The notes under the pieces: model-generated | Database searches by the model: none | What the model was told of the DNA's origin: nothing | Seen by the model: only the letters and a program-made list of their open reading frames with translations | Program-made: the position numbers and the translations under genes | Shown here: piece after piece, positions 17,219-25,231 of the stretch | Layout: every line of letters begins with the position of its first letter | Numbering within the stretch: the stretch's first letter is position 1 | Source: Dehalobacterium formicoaceticum | GTDB taxonomy: Bacteria > Bacillota > Dehalobacteriia > Dehalobacteriales > Dehalobacteriaceae | Direction of reading: 5' to 3' | NCBI RefSeq assembly: GCF_002224645.1 | Contig: NZ_CP022121.1 | Coordinates: 310,001-374,000, forward strand | DNA: 64,000 bases

Positions 17219-18238
17219 ATGATTAAATTTGAAAGAAATATAGAACAGGATCTAGCCATGAAAAATCTTCTCATCTCCATGGTGGATATGAGTGACTATC
17301 TATCGGCCGTTCTGAATTATACGGGGAAGATTCTTACACCGAGGCAGGAAAAGGAACTAATTAAAATTCTAAAAAAATATCGGATACCTCACGAAGGCCT
17401 GAAATACGATGTGAAAATTCTATCCGAGAATCCTTATTTTAGAGATATCCACCTTGAAGAGGTGAGTTCCCCTACCGTGAAATATGATAAAGCCACCATC
17501 AAAAAAAGAACCCTAATCAACATGAACTTCCACCAGCCCTTGGGAAAATACCTATTCCACCACCATCCCATGGGCTATTTTGAAAGCGACATTGATTTAC
17601 CGGTTTTGATGGAAGGAGATAAAGTATGGATGTCCCCTTCCGTTAGTGAAATTGAGAGCATGAAGCCGGGTATCAAGAGAGGCCATGGGAAATGTCTAAC
17701 TTTTGGCCTCGGCATCGGAGTTCTTCCCTATCTTTGGCTGTTGAAGGATGAAGTGGAGGATGTCACCGTCGTTGAGTTCAATCAGGATGTCATCGATTTG
17801 TTTGAAATCTATATCAGACCCCAGTTTAAGACTAACAAGAATCTGAAAATTATTCATGGCAATGCCTTCGACTACTATAATGAAGAGTTCCTGAACCGGT
17901 TTGACTATGTCTATGTGGACTTCTGGGAGTCTAACGAAGATGGTTTAGAATTATACACAAGGCTAATGGAAAAGAAGATCACTCTCACCCATATCGACTA
18001 CTGGGTGGAGGATTCTATTCTCAGCGATTTAAAATATCTCGTATCATCCTATCTGCACGCCGTATATGATGATAAAGGCATCACCGATTTCCTCTCCGCC
18101 ACTGATGATGAAATGATGCCATATGCTAAAAAAATTAACAGATACTTTAAAAAAAGAACCGACTTGATCAGTACAGAAGATCAACTGCTGGGTTTCATAC
18201 ACGGGATAGATGTTTTGAGGGAGATCCTTGGGCAGTAA
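17219..18238 (+). CDS. Putative SAM-dependent methyltransferase (spermidine-synthase-like fold)
   Basis: About 340 residues. An N-terminal helical/mixed region (1-140) is followed by a Rossmann-type core: TFGLGIGVLPYLWLL (glycine-rich SAM loop), VTVVEFNQDVIDLF (acidic ribose contact), IIHGNAFDYYN and FDYVYVDFWES. The order fits class I methyltransferases or polyamine synthases, but no family signature tells the substrate. The ATG at 17219 has GAGG at a spacing of six; an alternative ATG at 17207 is itself inside the tandem repeat. A terminator follows directly, so it is monocistronic. Confidence 0.75.
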   Translation: MIKFERNIEQDLAMKNLLISMVDMSDYLSAVLNYTGKILTPRQEKELIKILKKYRIPHEGLKYDVKILSENPYFRDIHLEEVSSPTVKYDKATIKKRTLINMNFHQPLGKYLFHHHPMGYFESDIDLPVLMEGDKVWMSPSVSEIESMKPGIKRGHGKCLTFGLGIGVLPYLWLLKDEVEDVTVVEFNQDVIDLFEIYIRPQFKTNKNLKIIHGNAFDYYNEEFLNRFDYVYVDFWESNEDGLELYTRLMEKKITLTHIDYWVEDSILSDLKYLVSSYLHAVYDDKGITDFLSATDDEMMPYAKKINRYFKKRTDLISTEDQLLGFIHGIDVLREILGQ

Positions 18239-18244
18239 AAATTC

Positions 18245-18270
18245 AAACTCGCCATCATTGGCGAGTTTTT
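18245..18270 (+). terminator. Rho-independent terminator
   Basis: AAACTCGCC pairs with GGCGAGTTT over a six-base loop and runs into TTTTT, seven bases after the stop codon of the methyltransferase-like gene. Confidence 0.92.
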
Positions 18271-18311
18271 AAACCGGACAAAACATGATCTGACAGGAGA
18301 AGGAGCACCCC

Positions 18312-19415
18312 ATGAATCTTCTTGAAACGGCTAAGGAACTGCCCCAAAACCCCGGTGTCTATATGATGAGGGATGCAATAGGAAATATCATTTATGTGGG
18401 GAAGGCAAAAAATTTAAAGCATAGGGTTTCCCAATACTTTCACAACCAAAAAGACAGGGCACCAAAAGTTGCGGAGATGATCGGGCACATTGATGCCTTT
18501 AACTATTTGGTTACCGATACGGAATTGGACGCCTTAATCGATGAATGCCGTCTGATCAAGGAATTGCAACCGAGATATAACCGATTGATGAAAAATCCAC
18601 AGAAATATATCTATCTAAAAATACCCGCTGAAAAATTCCCCAAGGTAACGAGGGTACATCAGAAAACCGACGACGGATCAGTATATCTCGGGCCTTTTAC
18701 CAGTCAGCACCGGGTGGATATGGCGATCCAATACTTAAATGAATTCTACCCGATCAGAAAATGCACCGGCCCCGGATTAGTAAAAAGAAATCATGGTTGT
18801 CTCTATTATCAATTGGGTTCTTGTTTGGGAGTATGTACCGGACAAGTAGAAGCCGATGAATACCGGATACACATGGAAAAAATAATCCGGCTGTTAAAGG
18901 GAAATGATAAAGATGCCGTCTCGGAGCTTCTGCAAAAACTGAATACAGCAGCAGAGGATTTGAAATTTGAAAAGGCCTCTCGTTACAGGGATTATTACTT
19001 TGGCTTGAAGCATATATTTGCCAAACAGCAATTAGCTCAATCCTCAAGCAAAAACAAGACCATCTTAGCGGTTGACTTGATTGATCAGAAGCATTATAAA
19101 ATATTCCTGATTAAAGGTAATAAACTTCTTGATAGAAAAATGGTAAATACTGCATCAGCAAATCATGTGGATCAAAGTGAATTAATCCAGAGTCTCAAAG
19201 ATATTTTGACAGATCAGCTTGTGTCAGTTAAAAGTAGCAGCTCCGGATTGACTCAGCAGGATCTTGATGAAGCGCAAATTATTAACTCTTACCTGAAAAA
19301 GCATATAAATAATATCCTTAGTTTTTGGATCCCTTCCAGCCATTTAAAGGATGCATCCGGAATTGATGCGACAGTTAAGAAAATTGTCAGCCGCATTACC
19401 CCATTAAGTAAATAA
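18312..19415 (+). CDS. Short UvrC-like GIY-YIG protein lacking the C-terminal nuclease
   Basis: 367 residues against about 600 for UvrC. The GIY-YIG nuclease domain is intact at the N-terminus (PGVYMMRD, IIYVGKAKNLKHRVSQYF, E in the TELDALIDECRLIKE region). The four Cys of the UvrC iron-sulfur site are present (KCTGPG, HGCLYYQLGSCLGVC), then a UVR motif near residues 200-235. The RNase H-like nuclease with its Asp-Asp-His triad and the helix-hairpin-helix domain are missing; the last 100 residues are a remnant-like linker region. It could make only the 3' incision, or act like Cho. The frame ends cleanly before a terminator, so truncation is probably ancestral. RBS AGGAGAAGGAG is strong. Confidence 0.85.
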   Translation: MNLLETAKELPQNPGVYMMRDAIGNIIYVGKAKNLKHRVSQYFHNQKDRAPKVAEMIGHIDAFNYLVTDTELDALIDECRLIKELQPRYNRLMKNPQKYIYLKIPAEKFPKVTRVHQKTDDGSVYLGPFTSQHRVDMAIQYLNEFYPIRKCTGPGLVKRNHGCLYYQLGSCLGVCTGQVEADEYRIHMEKIIRLLKGNDKDAVSELLQKLNTAAEDLKFEKASRYRDYYFGLKHIFAKQQLAQSSSKNKTILAVDLIDQKHYKIFLIKGNKLLDRKMVNTASANHVDQSELIQSLKDILTDQLVSVKSSSSGLTQQDLDEAQIINSYLKKHINNILSFWIPSSHLKDASGIDATVKKIVSRITPLSK

Positions 19416-19436
19416 ACCCATAATTCTTTATTCAAG

Positions 19437-19470
19437 ACTCCCACTTCTATAAGTGGGAGTTCCTATTTTT
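19437..19470 (+). terminator. Rho-independent terminator after the UvrC-like gene
   Basis: ACTCCCACTT and AAGTGGGAGT form a perfect ten-base stem with a four-base loop, followed by TCCTATTTTT. Confidence 0.92.
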
Positions 19471-19537
19471 ACTTCAGGTGGGGTAGATGGTACCAATAAT
19501 CAAGACATTGTATATAGTTTAAATATTCCAACAAATA

Positions 19538-19576
19538 TTCTAAACAGAATACCATAGGTTCTAAACAAAGTACAAT
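19538..19576 (+). promoter_or_regulatory. Direct repeats and weak -35 upstream of the methylamine operon
   Basis: TTCTAAACA occurs at 19538-19546 and again at 19559-19567, exactly 21 bases apart, two helical turns. TACAAT, a good -10, lies three bases beyond the second copy, and the place for a -35 is poor (AATACC). Direct repeats overlapping a weak -35 are what an AraC-type activator would use; the PocR/AraC gene at 23201 is the obvious candidate. The remaining leader to 19696 is about 120 bases with no recognised riboswitch. Confidence 0.5.
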
Positions 19577-19696
19577 AAAGCAATACAAAAATATTGCTAT
19601 TATTAATCACAAGACAAGACATCTAACTTTGAAAGAAAGGAGGGGCAAAGACCTTTTTTTGCAGTGTAACATTATTTAAATTAAGGGGGGGTTATT

Positions 19697-20341
19697 GTGT
19701 CAGATAAAATATTTGAGGATTTAAAAAATGCTGTAATAGATTTAAATCCGGATGCGGCTATTGTTGCCGCCAAAGCAGCTATGGCAGCTAATATAAATCC
19801 GGTGGACGGGATCGATAAGGGACTGTCGGAAGGTATGAGTGTGATTGTAGAGCGTTTTGATGAAGGGGAACTGTTCATGCCCCAGATCTTGATTGCTGCT
19901 CAAGCATTCCAAAATGCCTGTGAAATATTACAGAGCGGAATTTCCAAAGAAGATATTGCCAAAATGAGCAATGGCAAGGTATTGTTCTTTTCAGTTGCCG
20001 GTGATATTCACGATATCGGCAAAAATATTGTCAAGACCATGCTGATGGCCAATAATTTTGAAGTAAAAGATTTGGGCCGTGATGTGGGATCTGACACCGT
20101 CATTGACGCTGCCATTGAGTGGGGCGCAGATGTTGTGGCAGGCTCTGCCCTTATGACCACAACCATGCCTGCCCAGCGTGATGTAATCAATGGCCTGATT
20201 GAACGCGGAGTGCGCGACAAGTTTAAGGTCATGTTCGGCGGCGCCCCTGTAACAGAGGCATGGTGTAAAGAAATTGGTGCAGATGCTTATGGTGACAATG
20301 CTGCCGATGCTGTTAGAATAGCTAAAGAATTAGTGAAATAA
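19697..20341 (+). CDS. mtmC: Monomethylamine corrinoid protein (MtmC-like)
   Basis: Corrinoid carrier that accepts the methyl group from MtmB. 214 residues. The N-terminal helical cap (about 1-90) contains NPVDGIDKGLSEGM and FDEGELFMPQILIAA. The Rossmann-like B12 domain carries the base-off, His-on cobalamin motif DIHDIGKN with His105, then GSALMTTTM and GGAPVTEAWCKEIGADAYGD. The start is GTG with GGGGGG upstream. It lies 19 bases before mtmB in one operon. Choice of MtmC over MtbC or MttC rests on the adjacent MtmB. Confidence 0.93.
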   Translation: MSDKIFEDLKNAVIDLNPDAAIVAAKAAMAANINPVDGIDKGLSEGMSVIVERFDEGELFMPQILIAAQAFQNACEILQSGISKEDIAKMSNGKVLFFSVAGDIHDIGKNIVKTMLMANNFEVKDLGRDVGSDTVIDAAIEWGADVVAGSALMTTTMPAQRDVINGLIERGVRDKFKVMFGGAPVTEAWCKEIGADAYGDNAADAVRIAKELVK

Positions 20342-20360
20342 AAAGGAAGGTGTTGAGACC

Positions 20361-21746
20361 ATGACTTATAAGCAAAGAGTAGGAATATTCGAAGCTTACC
20401 ACCGTGCTATCACAGGTCCCCGGGTCAGTGAGTCGGAGTGGGATAACAAGATTATTCCCGAGAACCTTACGCGCCTGAAAGAAAAATACAATATTAAAAT
20501 GGACAAAAAGCAGATTATCCCCACAGATCCGGAACTGATCAATAATCTGTTCAAAGCTGGTTTTGAAATGCTGGCCACAACCGGCATCTATTGTATTGAT
20601 ACCGGTCGCGTGATCAAATACACCGAGGAAGAAATCCTTACCGCCATTAAAGATGCTCCCAAAGAGTTCTACCTGGGCGAGGGCAATGATGCTGTCTTGA
20701 TGAAGGATCGTAAACATACCGACAGCCGCCCGCCCATTATTCAAGGCGGCCCCACCGGCGCACCTGTCTCTGAAGAACAATTTCTTAATATGCATGAAGC
20801 TTATGCCAAAGAACCTCTCGTGGATACGATTGTAAACGGTGTGCTCCAGAAAATCCACGGCCATGACCCTGTACCCAACAGCCCTTGGGAAATTGCAGCA
20901 GTTCGCTCCGAAGTTCAAATGCTGCGCTTAGCCCAAACTCGTGCCGGACGCAGCGGCATGGGGTTGTAGGGGAGTGAAACATCTCTTTCCGCAGCAGGTG
21001 TCATTGCATCAGATTTCGAAGGTGGAATGCGCCGCACCGATAGCCATGAAGTCTCTCAATTGAATGAACTGAAGATTGATGTCAGTGCACTCACCTTCTG
21101 TTCATATTATGTATTGAGTGACCAAACTATCATGTGTGAGCATATGCCCATCTACGGAGGCTATGCCGGAGGTCTCGAGGAGACGACCATTAGCGACGTA
21201 GCCAGTACGCTAAATGCTTTTGTGATGGCCCAAGCTAATTATGTGTTGGATGGTCCCGTTCATGTGCGCTGGGGAATTACTACCGCCAGAGAGGCTCTGG
21301 CAGTGGCAGGCCACTGTGCCATGGCAATTAACGCCAATACAGAACTGATGCTTGCTAACCAATACTATACCATGGCTGGTCCCTGTACTGTTATGTGCTT
21401 ACTGGAAACGGCAGCCCAGGCGATCACCGATACGGCCAGCGGCCGTGAGCTGCTCTCCGGTGTTGCCGCCGCTAAAGGGGTAACGACCAACTGCAATACA
21501 CCAATGGAAGCACGTTTTATGGCGGAAGTTGCCCGTGCCTCCGCAGGTGTGGATCTCAATGTTATTAACCCAATCCTGGATGAGTTGATCGGCATGTATG
21601 AAAAAGATTACAAGACAGCTCCTGCAGGCAAAATATTCGACGATTGCTATGACCTTGTCACATTGACCCCCTCTGATGAATATATCAAGGTTTATGACGA
21701 AGCAGCTGCTATCATGGAAAAACTAGGTCTTAAATTAGGGAAATGA
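20361..21746 (+). CDS. mtmB: MtmB monomethylamine methyltransferase with in-frame UAG (pyrrolysine)
   Basis: Transfers the methyl group of monomethylamine to the corrinoid protein. The gene reads through one in-frame amber codon at 20967-20969 (residue 203). Both sides match archaeal MtmB: IYCIDTGRVIKYTEEEI and VQGGP-type (IIQGGPTGAPVSE) before, AGRSGMGL immediately before the UAG, and GSETSLSAAG followed by DSHEVSQLNELKID after it. In Methanosarcina the equivalent residue is pyrrolysine 202 in the same GMG-x-O-G-x-ETSLSA context. 461 residues including Pyl, near the archaeal 458. GGAAGGTG precedes the ATG. Only this one codon interrupts the frame and flanking sequence is intact, so it is not a pseudogene. 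The genes for Pyl synthesis and tRNA-Pyl are not in the window. Confidence 0.96.
20967..20969 (+). other. Amber codon inferred to encode pyrrolysine
   Basis: UAG at codon 203 of mtmB sits exactly where archaeal MtmB carries catalytic pyrrolysine, which activates the methylamine for attack by Co(I). The frame remains open on both sides for the full family length. Decoding needs PylS and tRNA-Pyl encoded elsewhere. Confidence 0.93.
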
Positions 21747-21771
21747 AAAATCCGCCAAAGTAGGTGATTCA

Positions 21772-22794
21772 GTGAATAAAAAAGAACGCTTTATGAATGC
21801 CCTCCTGGGCAAAGAAACAGACCGCGCCTCTGTGTTTTGTGCCAATCAAACAGCTACTTATGAGCAGATGGAGAAACTTGGTGCCTATTGGCCTGAAGCC
21901 CATTTTGATGCGGATGTCATGGCTAGCTTGGCTGTCGGTGCTTATCAGATCCTTGATTTTGATGCCGTACGTGTGCCCTTTTGCCAGACCATTGAGTCAG
22001 AGGCTATGGGCTGCACCTTGAAGGATGGCGGCAAAACCGGGGTACCCAGTATCGACGCTCATCCCTATCAAGTTAATGATACGCCCCCTTCACTTGATAA
22101 TTTTGTGGAAAAAGGACGCATCCGAACGGTAGCCAAGGCATTAAAAAGCCTGAAGGAAAAGGTAGGCGATGAAGTTGCTGTTCTGGGCGGTGTGGTAGGA
22201 CCTTTCAGCGTTGCCACAAACCTGCTGGGACTAATGAACATTATGATGGCTGCCGTCATGGAACCGGAGAAGCTGGAACCCTGGCTGAAGGTAGCAAAAT
22301 CAGCATCGGAAATCTATGGCAAAGAGCTGATTGCCGCCGGAGCGGATGGGATCGTAATCGAAGATATGATGTCATCCATGGATATGATCAGTCCCCAAAT
22401 CTACCACGATATTTCTAATCCCCATCTTAAAAATCTTGTGGATAGTTTGGGCGGAATCCCCACGATTCTTCATATCTGCGGCAAAATCAATCCACTCGTT
22501 GAAGACATGATTACCAGCGGTGTTTCCGCTTTCAGTGTGGATACAAAAGTTGATATCAAGGATATCAAGGAGAAAATTGCCAAAAGCGGCCGTACCGTAA
22601 CTGTTGTGGGTGGTATTGATGCTGTCAACACCCTTTTCTACGGTAAAGAAACGGAACCGGTAAAAGAAGAAGCGAAAAAATCCCTTGAAGCTGGTTATGA
22701 TCTTCTGGCCCCGTCTTGCTCGATACCACCGGCAACACCGACGGATAAACTTCTTGCTATGGTCGAAGTTGCAGCCGATTTTAAACGGGGATAA
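21772..22794 (+). CDS. Methylcobamide methyltransferase, MtbA/MtaA (UroD-fold) family
   Basis: 340 residues, uroporphyrinogen decarboxylase-like barrel that moves a methyl group from a methylated corrinoid protein to a thiol or other acceptor. The zinc site of the family, HxC with a distant Cys, is present as LHICGK near residue 240 and APSCSIPP near 320. In methanogens the acceptor is coenzyme M. A bacterium would more likely pass the methyl group to tetrahydrofolate or another carrier, so the acceptor is unknown here. Start GTG with AGGTG upstream, 25 bases after mtmB. Last gene of the methylamine operon, followed by a terminator. Confidence 0.9.
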   Translation: MNKKERFMNALLGKETDRASVFCANQTATYEQMEKLGAYWPEAHFDADVMASLAVGAYQILDFDAVRVPFCQTIESEAMGCTLKDGGKTGVPSIDAHPYQVNDTPPSLDNFVEKGRIRTVAKALKSLKEKVGDEVAVLGGVVGPFSVATNLLGLMNIMMAAVMEPEKLEPWLKVAKSASEIYGKELIAAGADGIVIEDMMSSMDMISPQIYHDISNPHLKNLVDSLGGIPTILHICGKINPLVEDMITSGVSAFSVDTKVDIKDIKEKIAKSGRTVTVVGGIDAVNTLFYGKETEPVKEEAKKSLEAGYDLLAPSCSIPPATPTDKLLAMVEVAADFKRG

Positions 22795-22835
22795 TTTAAA
22801 TAAATGCTTTAAGCATTATTAATACGAAGTGTCCG

Positions 22836-22882
22836 GGGGGAGTAGAGAGCACGTTTTTTGATGTGCGTTACTCCCCCTTTTT
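22836..22882 (+). terminator. Rho-independent terminator of the methylamine operon
   Basis: GGGGGAGTA pairs with TACTCCCCC, extended by GCAC/GTGC inside, and ends in TTTTT. I checked whether this long hairpin could be tRNA-Pyl and found no tRNA arms or CUA anticodon. Confidence 0.92.
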
Positions 22883-22940
22883 AAAATTTTACTTAGCTTA
22901 ATGATAAGTAATTGTTATTATCCCCCAACGCATACTCAAG

Positions 22941-22970
22941 TTGACAAACATTAACTTCCAATTGTATAAT
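22941..22970 (+). promoter_or_regulatory. Consensus sigma-A promoter upstream of the PocR/AraC gene
   Basis: TTGACA and TATAAT, both perfect, are separated by 18 bases. The leader from here to the start codon at 23201 is about 230 bases, long enough for a regulatory RNA; it contains CGCAAAG and ATGGCC segments but no structure I could assign. Confidence 0.7.
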
Positions 22971-23200
22971 ATTATATCATAAATGCGCGTTTTGCAGATC
23001 AGTAACTTAAATTCCAGATTTATAAGTTAAAACCAACAAACATGGGTCGCAAAGGCAATTCTTATAGAATTTTAGGTATAATTCCCAAATCGAATCTCTA
23101 AAGGATAGAAAATATGGCCATTAAGCTAGGTTTGCATTAGTATTCAGAAAAGGAAAATGGCTTACTCATATGTGTTTCTGTAAAATGGGAGGTAAAGATT

Positions 23201-24460
23201 ATGGTTAAGGATCATTACCAAAACCTAAATTGTATCAAAGCGGCTGTTAGAGATTATGAGCTGGCAACAGGGGTAAAGTGTTACCTCCTTGATCAAACAG
23301 GTAAACGTGCGGGTGATAAAAGCTGTTACCAATGTAATAATATTTGTGAATTCATCAAAAAGTTTGACCATAAGGGTGTATGTACCCATGACTATCTTGG
23401 CAGCTGCAAACCGGCACTGGAAAAAGGAGAGGCCCATTATTATGATTGTCCTTACGGACTTTCAAATATTGCGGTACCGATTATTACTGAAACTGAAATT
23501 GTTTACTATGCCTCTTCCGGACCAATACTGACCCAATCATCCGGCAAGTTAGTTATAAACAGATTTTTGGAACAAAACGAATTGTTGTCTTCTCATTACG
23601 ATGATATCAAGTATCTATTGCAGGGTGTGCCATTGGTGGATGATGAGCGCTTACAAGCACTGAGCAACACCTTACAAAGAGCAGTAATCCCCATAATATC
23701 CAATAATTTGAATAGTTTTCGGGAAAAAAACTATATCCTAAGCTCTTTAATAAAGGAATTGCGCAAGGAGGTTCAGCGGTTACTTTACCCCGAGTATGAA
23801 CGGGAAGCTTATGTCATGCAAAAGGAAATTGAACTTCTTTCCGCAAAACAAAACAATTCGATTACTGAACTTAACAAAAAGGCTTTGGAAATGATCATGT
23901 CCACTTTCATAAACAGTATCTTTAAATACAGGGTTTTTGAAGAAAGCAAACATCGGGGGGCACAAGTTTTCCTCGCCTTACTTGAGATAGCCAAAAATAA
24001 GGATATTAATCAGGAACTGGTTTTTGGAGAAAAATATATTGCTATTCGTCAACTACTGGAAGCAAAGGATTATTTAAACTTGAATCAAACCATCTATGCT
24101 ACGGCTGATCGTTTTCAGAGAGCCTTTTTTATTGGAAGCAGCATAAATAATAATGAATCCATTCTCCATGCCATGGAATATATCCGCCAAAACTATATGA
24201 ATATCACCTTGCAGGATGTAGCGAAGGCTGTTTCCCTAAACCCTAGCTACCTTAGCAATCTGTTTAAAAAAAGCGCAGGACAAAGTTATTCGGAATACCT
24301 GAATAAAGTGCGGATTGAAGCCAGTAAACAATTTTTACGGGAAGGTCTGCCTCTGGCCCAAATCGCTAATAATGTAGGATTTGCCGACCAGAGTCATTTT
24401 ATCAAGGTATTTAAACGCTATGAAGGGGTCTCCCCTTCAAAATGGTTAAGTGTTGCTTAA
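23201..24460 (+). CDS. PocR-domain AraC-family transcriptional regulator
   Basis: 419 residues. The N-terminal PocR sensory domain (about 8-165) has its Cys-rich segments: KSCYQCNNICEF, GVCTHDYLGSC and YYDCPYGLSNIAVPI. A middle helical region follows, then a C-terminal AraC DNA-binding domain with two helix-turn-helix units (residues about 318-416: NITLQDVAKAVSLNPSYLSN and LAQIANNVGFADQSHFIKVF). PocR was named for the activator of the cobalamin-dependent propanediol pathway. Position just after the methylamine operon suggests that it activates that operon. GGGAGG precedes the ATG. Confidence 0.9.
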   Translation: MVKDHYQNLNCIKAAVRDYELATGVKCYLLDQTGKRAGDKSCYQCNNICEFIKKFDHKGVCTHDYLGSCKPALEKGEAHYYDCPYGLSNIAVPIITETEIVYYASSGPILTQSSGKLVINRFLEQNELLSSHYDDIKYLLQGVPLVDDERLQALSNTLQRAVIPIISNNLNSFREKNYILSSLIKELRKEVQRLLYPEYEREAYVMQKEIELLSAKQNNSITELNKKALEMIMSTFINSIFKYRVFEESKHRGAQVFLALLEIAKNKDINQELVFGEKYIAIRQLLEAKDYLNLNQTIYATADRFQRAFFIGSSINNNESILHAMEYIRQNYMNITLQDVAKAVSLNPSYLSNLFKKSAGQSYSEYLNKVRIEASKQFLREGLPLAQIANNVGFADQSHFIKVFKRYEGVSPSKWLSVA

Positions 24461-24469
24461 CCTTTACAA

Positions 24470-25228
24470 CTAAGTTTCAGTTTTGCGTATTTCCTCCGTT
24501 ATAAGATTCATTCTGGATTCCAGGTTGCTATTGTCAAATCCTGGCAGTGTTTGTTCCTTCACGATATTCCCATCCCGCATAAACAGAACACGCTGAGCTT
24601 GCGCCGCCACCTTTGTGTCATGTGTAACCAAAAGCAACGCCGTTCCCTCATTATTGATGTCGCGCAGAATATTCATAATTTCCTGAGCGGTTCTGGAATT
24701 GAGCGCGCCGGTGGGTTCATCCCCATATATAATTTCCGGGTCGGACATCAGTGCGCGGCAAATGCCTGCTCGCTGCAGCTGCCCCCCGGATACCTGGGTA
24801 ATATTCCGTTGTTCCAGTCCCTTGAGGCCCATCTTTTCCATCAGCTTTTTCGCCTTTTCGGTAAGCGCGGAGGCTTTCTTTTCGTTGCCCTTTTGGGCGG
24901 GCAGTATGATATTGTCCAGCAAATTCAGGTTTTTCAGCAAAGTGGGCTGTTGGAATACAAAACCCATTCTGCGCCTGCGCAGGTCGGCCAGCTCGTCCTC
25001 CCGGAAAGAAGTTAAATCCTTACCGTCAAACAGCACCTTGCCGCTGTTTATCGTTTCCATACCGCTCAGGCAAAACATTAGCGTTGTTTTACCCGAACCG
25101 GATGGTCCCATAACGGCCACGAACTCTCCTGCACCAATTTCAACAGAAACGCCATCCAGCACCTTTGTTTTTTCCTTTCCTTCCCCAAAGGATTTCACGA
25201 TCTTCTCTCCAATCACAATTTTTTTCAT
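24470..25228 (-). CDS. ABC transporter ATPase, MacB/LolD type
   Basis: 252 residues. Walker A GPSGSGKTTL (residues 41-50), signature VSGGQLQRAGICRAL, Walker B EIIYGDEPTGAL and the His switch VTHD are all present. It pairs with the large FtsX-like permease at 25232, three bases upstream. Such pairs export peptides or lipids, or act in peptide-antibiotic defence. The locus has no adjacent two-component system, and codon use looks richer in G and C than the neighbours, so acquisition by transfer is possible. GGAG precedes the ATG. Confidence 0.92.
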   Translation of the reverse strand: MKKIVIGEKIVKSFGEGKEKTKVLDGVSVEIGAGEFVAVMGPSGSGKTTLMFCLSGMETINSGKVLFDGKDLTSFREDELADLRRRRMGFVFQQPTLLKNLNLLDNIILPAQKGNEKKASALTEKAKKLMEKMGLKGLEQRNITQVSGGQLQRAGICRALMSDPEIIYGDEPTGALNSRTAQEIMNILRDINNEGTALLLVTHDTKVAAQAQRVLFMRDGNIVKEQTLPGFDNSNLESRMNLITEEIRKTET

Positions 25229-25231
25229 GAC

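Noticed and set aside
19629-19662. Attenuator hairpin in the mtmC leader (AAAGGAGGGG...CCTTTTTTT)
   Set aside because: Only a five-base stem; the AAAGGAGGGG is also Shine-Dalgarno-like but no frame follows. Too weak to call.
20361-20969. mtmB as two separate genes or a pseudogene broken by a nonsense mutation
   Set aside because: The only interruption is UAG at the known pyrrolysine position, and sequence on both sides is conserved and in frame.
22836-22882. tRNA-Pyl gene after the methylamine operon
   Set aside because: The structure is a single long hairpin with a T-tract; no D-arm, T-arm or CUA anticodon.
22883-23200. Cyclic-di-GMP-I or cobalamin riboswitch in the leader of the PocR/AraC gene
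   Set aside because: CGCAAAG and ATGGCC-like words are present, but the GNRA-loop hairpin and receptor of the GEMM fold are missing, and there is no B12 box.
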